This document shows positions 40,518-40,956 of a stretch of DNA of 40,956 bases, piece after piece (within the stretch, counting starts at the first letter, position 1; each line of letters starts with the position of its first letter). The stretch spans positions 1-40,956 of the forward strand of contig CAINDP010000188.1 in assembly GCA_903847405.1 (NCBI GenBank). The letters run 5' to 3'. Source of the DNA: an uncultured Myxococcales bacterium (GTDB lineage: Bacteria > Myxococcota_A > UBA9042 > DTJE01). A program made the translations under genes and the position numbers. The notes beneath the pieces were generated by a model, which did no database searches, was not told the origin of the DNA, and saw nothing but the letters and a program-made list of their open reading frames with translations.

Positions 40518-40956
40518 ACCAGTAGTACCGCAGCCGGAACTGTCCCTGGATCAGCAACTGGCTGTTGCCACCGGCATTCGACTGCGTGGCGACGACCTCC
40601 ACGCCCAGGGCCAGGTCCTTGCGGCCGGTGTACCACAGCCCGCCGCCGCCGTAGTGCTGGAGGTCCTTGGTCCCGGTATACGACTTCACCAGTTCGTACA
40701 CGCCCTGCAGCCCGATCGGCACGGACAGCACCGTGTTCAGATCCAGGCTGAGGGCCAGGCCCCAGTCCAGCAGGTGGTCCGTCGCACCGCCGTCCACGTG
40801 GTTCCAGACATACCGCAGGCTGCTCATCAGCCCGATCACCTTGTAGGGCGACACGGCCAGCGACAGCCCCGGGGACAGGTCCGTCGTGTTCGACTTGGAC
40901 AGCAGGCCGCTGGTGCTCAACCCGCCCTGGTTCAGGGAGTTCTGCAGCGCCGTCAA
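40516..40956 (-). CDS. C-terminal part of a putative outer-membrane barrel protein
   Basis: The frame runs off the right edge; 146 residues are visible. Alternating amphipathic strands separated by turns (LSLAVSPYKVIGLMSSLRYVW, GLALSLDLNTVLSVP, GGGLWYTGRKDLALGVEVV, LLIQGQFRLRYYW) and a terminal aromatic residue (Trp) are what outer-membrane barrels show at the C-terminus, which the BAM machinery recognises. The true start is outside the window. The family cannot be named; a porin- or transporter-like barrel is the best guess. Confidence 0.65.
   Translation of the reverse strand: MTALQNSLNQGGLSTSGLLSKSNTTDLSPGLSLAVSPYKVIGLMSSLRYVWNHVDGGATDHLLDWGLALSLDLNTVLSVPIGLQGVYELVKSYTGTKDLQHYGGGGLWYTGRKDLALGVEVVATQSNAGGNSQLLIQGQFRLRYYW

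Noticed and set aside
37415-40636. A 1073-residue minus-strand open frame opposite the lipoprotein
   Set aside because: The protein is low-complexity (Gln, His, Arg, Asp) and covers two well-supported plus-strand genes that have ribosome sites and a lipobox.
1-40956. tRNA, rRNA, riboswitch or phage genes
   Set aside because: I saw no cloverleaf-like, rRNA-like or recognisable riboswitch sequence on reading through, and no integrase, capsid or transposase gene. A covariance-model scan was not possible.

Overview
The window is high-GC DNA, mostly dense and coding on both strands, from a Gram-negative bacterium. Lipoproteins with lipoboxes, exported proteins, a TatA and a C-terminal piece of a barrel-like outer-membrane protein all point to a two-membrane cell. 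Gene style and the AAATGGGGACAGACACC repeats would suit an environmental deltaproteobacterial or myxobacterial-type lineage. That placement is inference; no rRNA or tRNA gene is present to settle it.

Region 1 (about 0.4-20 kb) is a surface-polysaccharide locus built from short, alternating transcription units. It encodes a Wzx-like flippase, two polymerase/ligase-like membrane proteins (one with a TPR tail), an acyltransferase-3 protein, four family-4-type glycosyltransferases, a GNAT protein, a methyltransferase, a UDP-glucuronate-4-epimerase-like protein, two Wbp-type enzymes, a WbpI-type 2-epimerase, an SGNH hydrolase and a RuBisCO-like protein.

Region 2 (about 20-28.6 kb) continues the polysaccharide theme on the minus strand: a DMT transporter, an exported MsrB-MsrA fusion, WbpA, a protein joining a phosphoglycosyl transferase to a WbpM/PglF-type dehydratase, a second DegT aminotransferase and WbpB. 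With WbpI, WbpE and WbpD from region 1, the window holds all five steps of the known WbpA-B-E-D-I route to UDP-2,3-diacetamido-2,3-dideoxy-mannuronic acid. The fused dehydratase and second aminotransferase suggest a separate 4-amino-sugar that the fused transferase may place first on the lipid carrier.

Region 3 (about 28.6-35 kb) holds cell-envelope functions: a TatA with an unusual C-terminal extension, an exported TPR protein, an exported M3 oligopeptidase, a putative HELGH lipoprotein protease, an exported beta-rich protein and a PIG-L deacetylase. Region 4 (35.1-37.3 kb) is an accessory patch with a small membrane protein, an AbiE pair whose toxin is truncated, and a RelE-type toxin with its antitoxin. 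Region 5 (37.6 kb to the end) carries a large lipoprotein of unknown function, an unrecognised soluble protein and the C-terminus of a barrel-like protein.

Repeats sharing the AAATGGGGACAGACACC core lie at three intergenic sites: 22.2-22.4, 27.4-27.55 and 40.48 kb. The middle one is a nested palindrome with a perfect 26-bp stem. Several divergent intergenic gaps carry good sigma-70-like promoters with 17-18-bp spacers.
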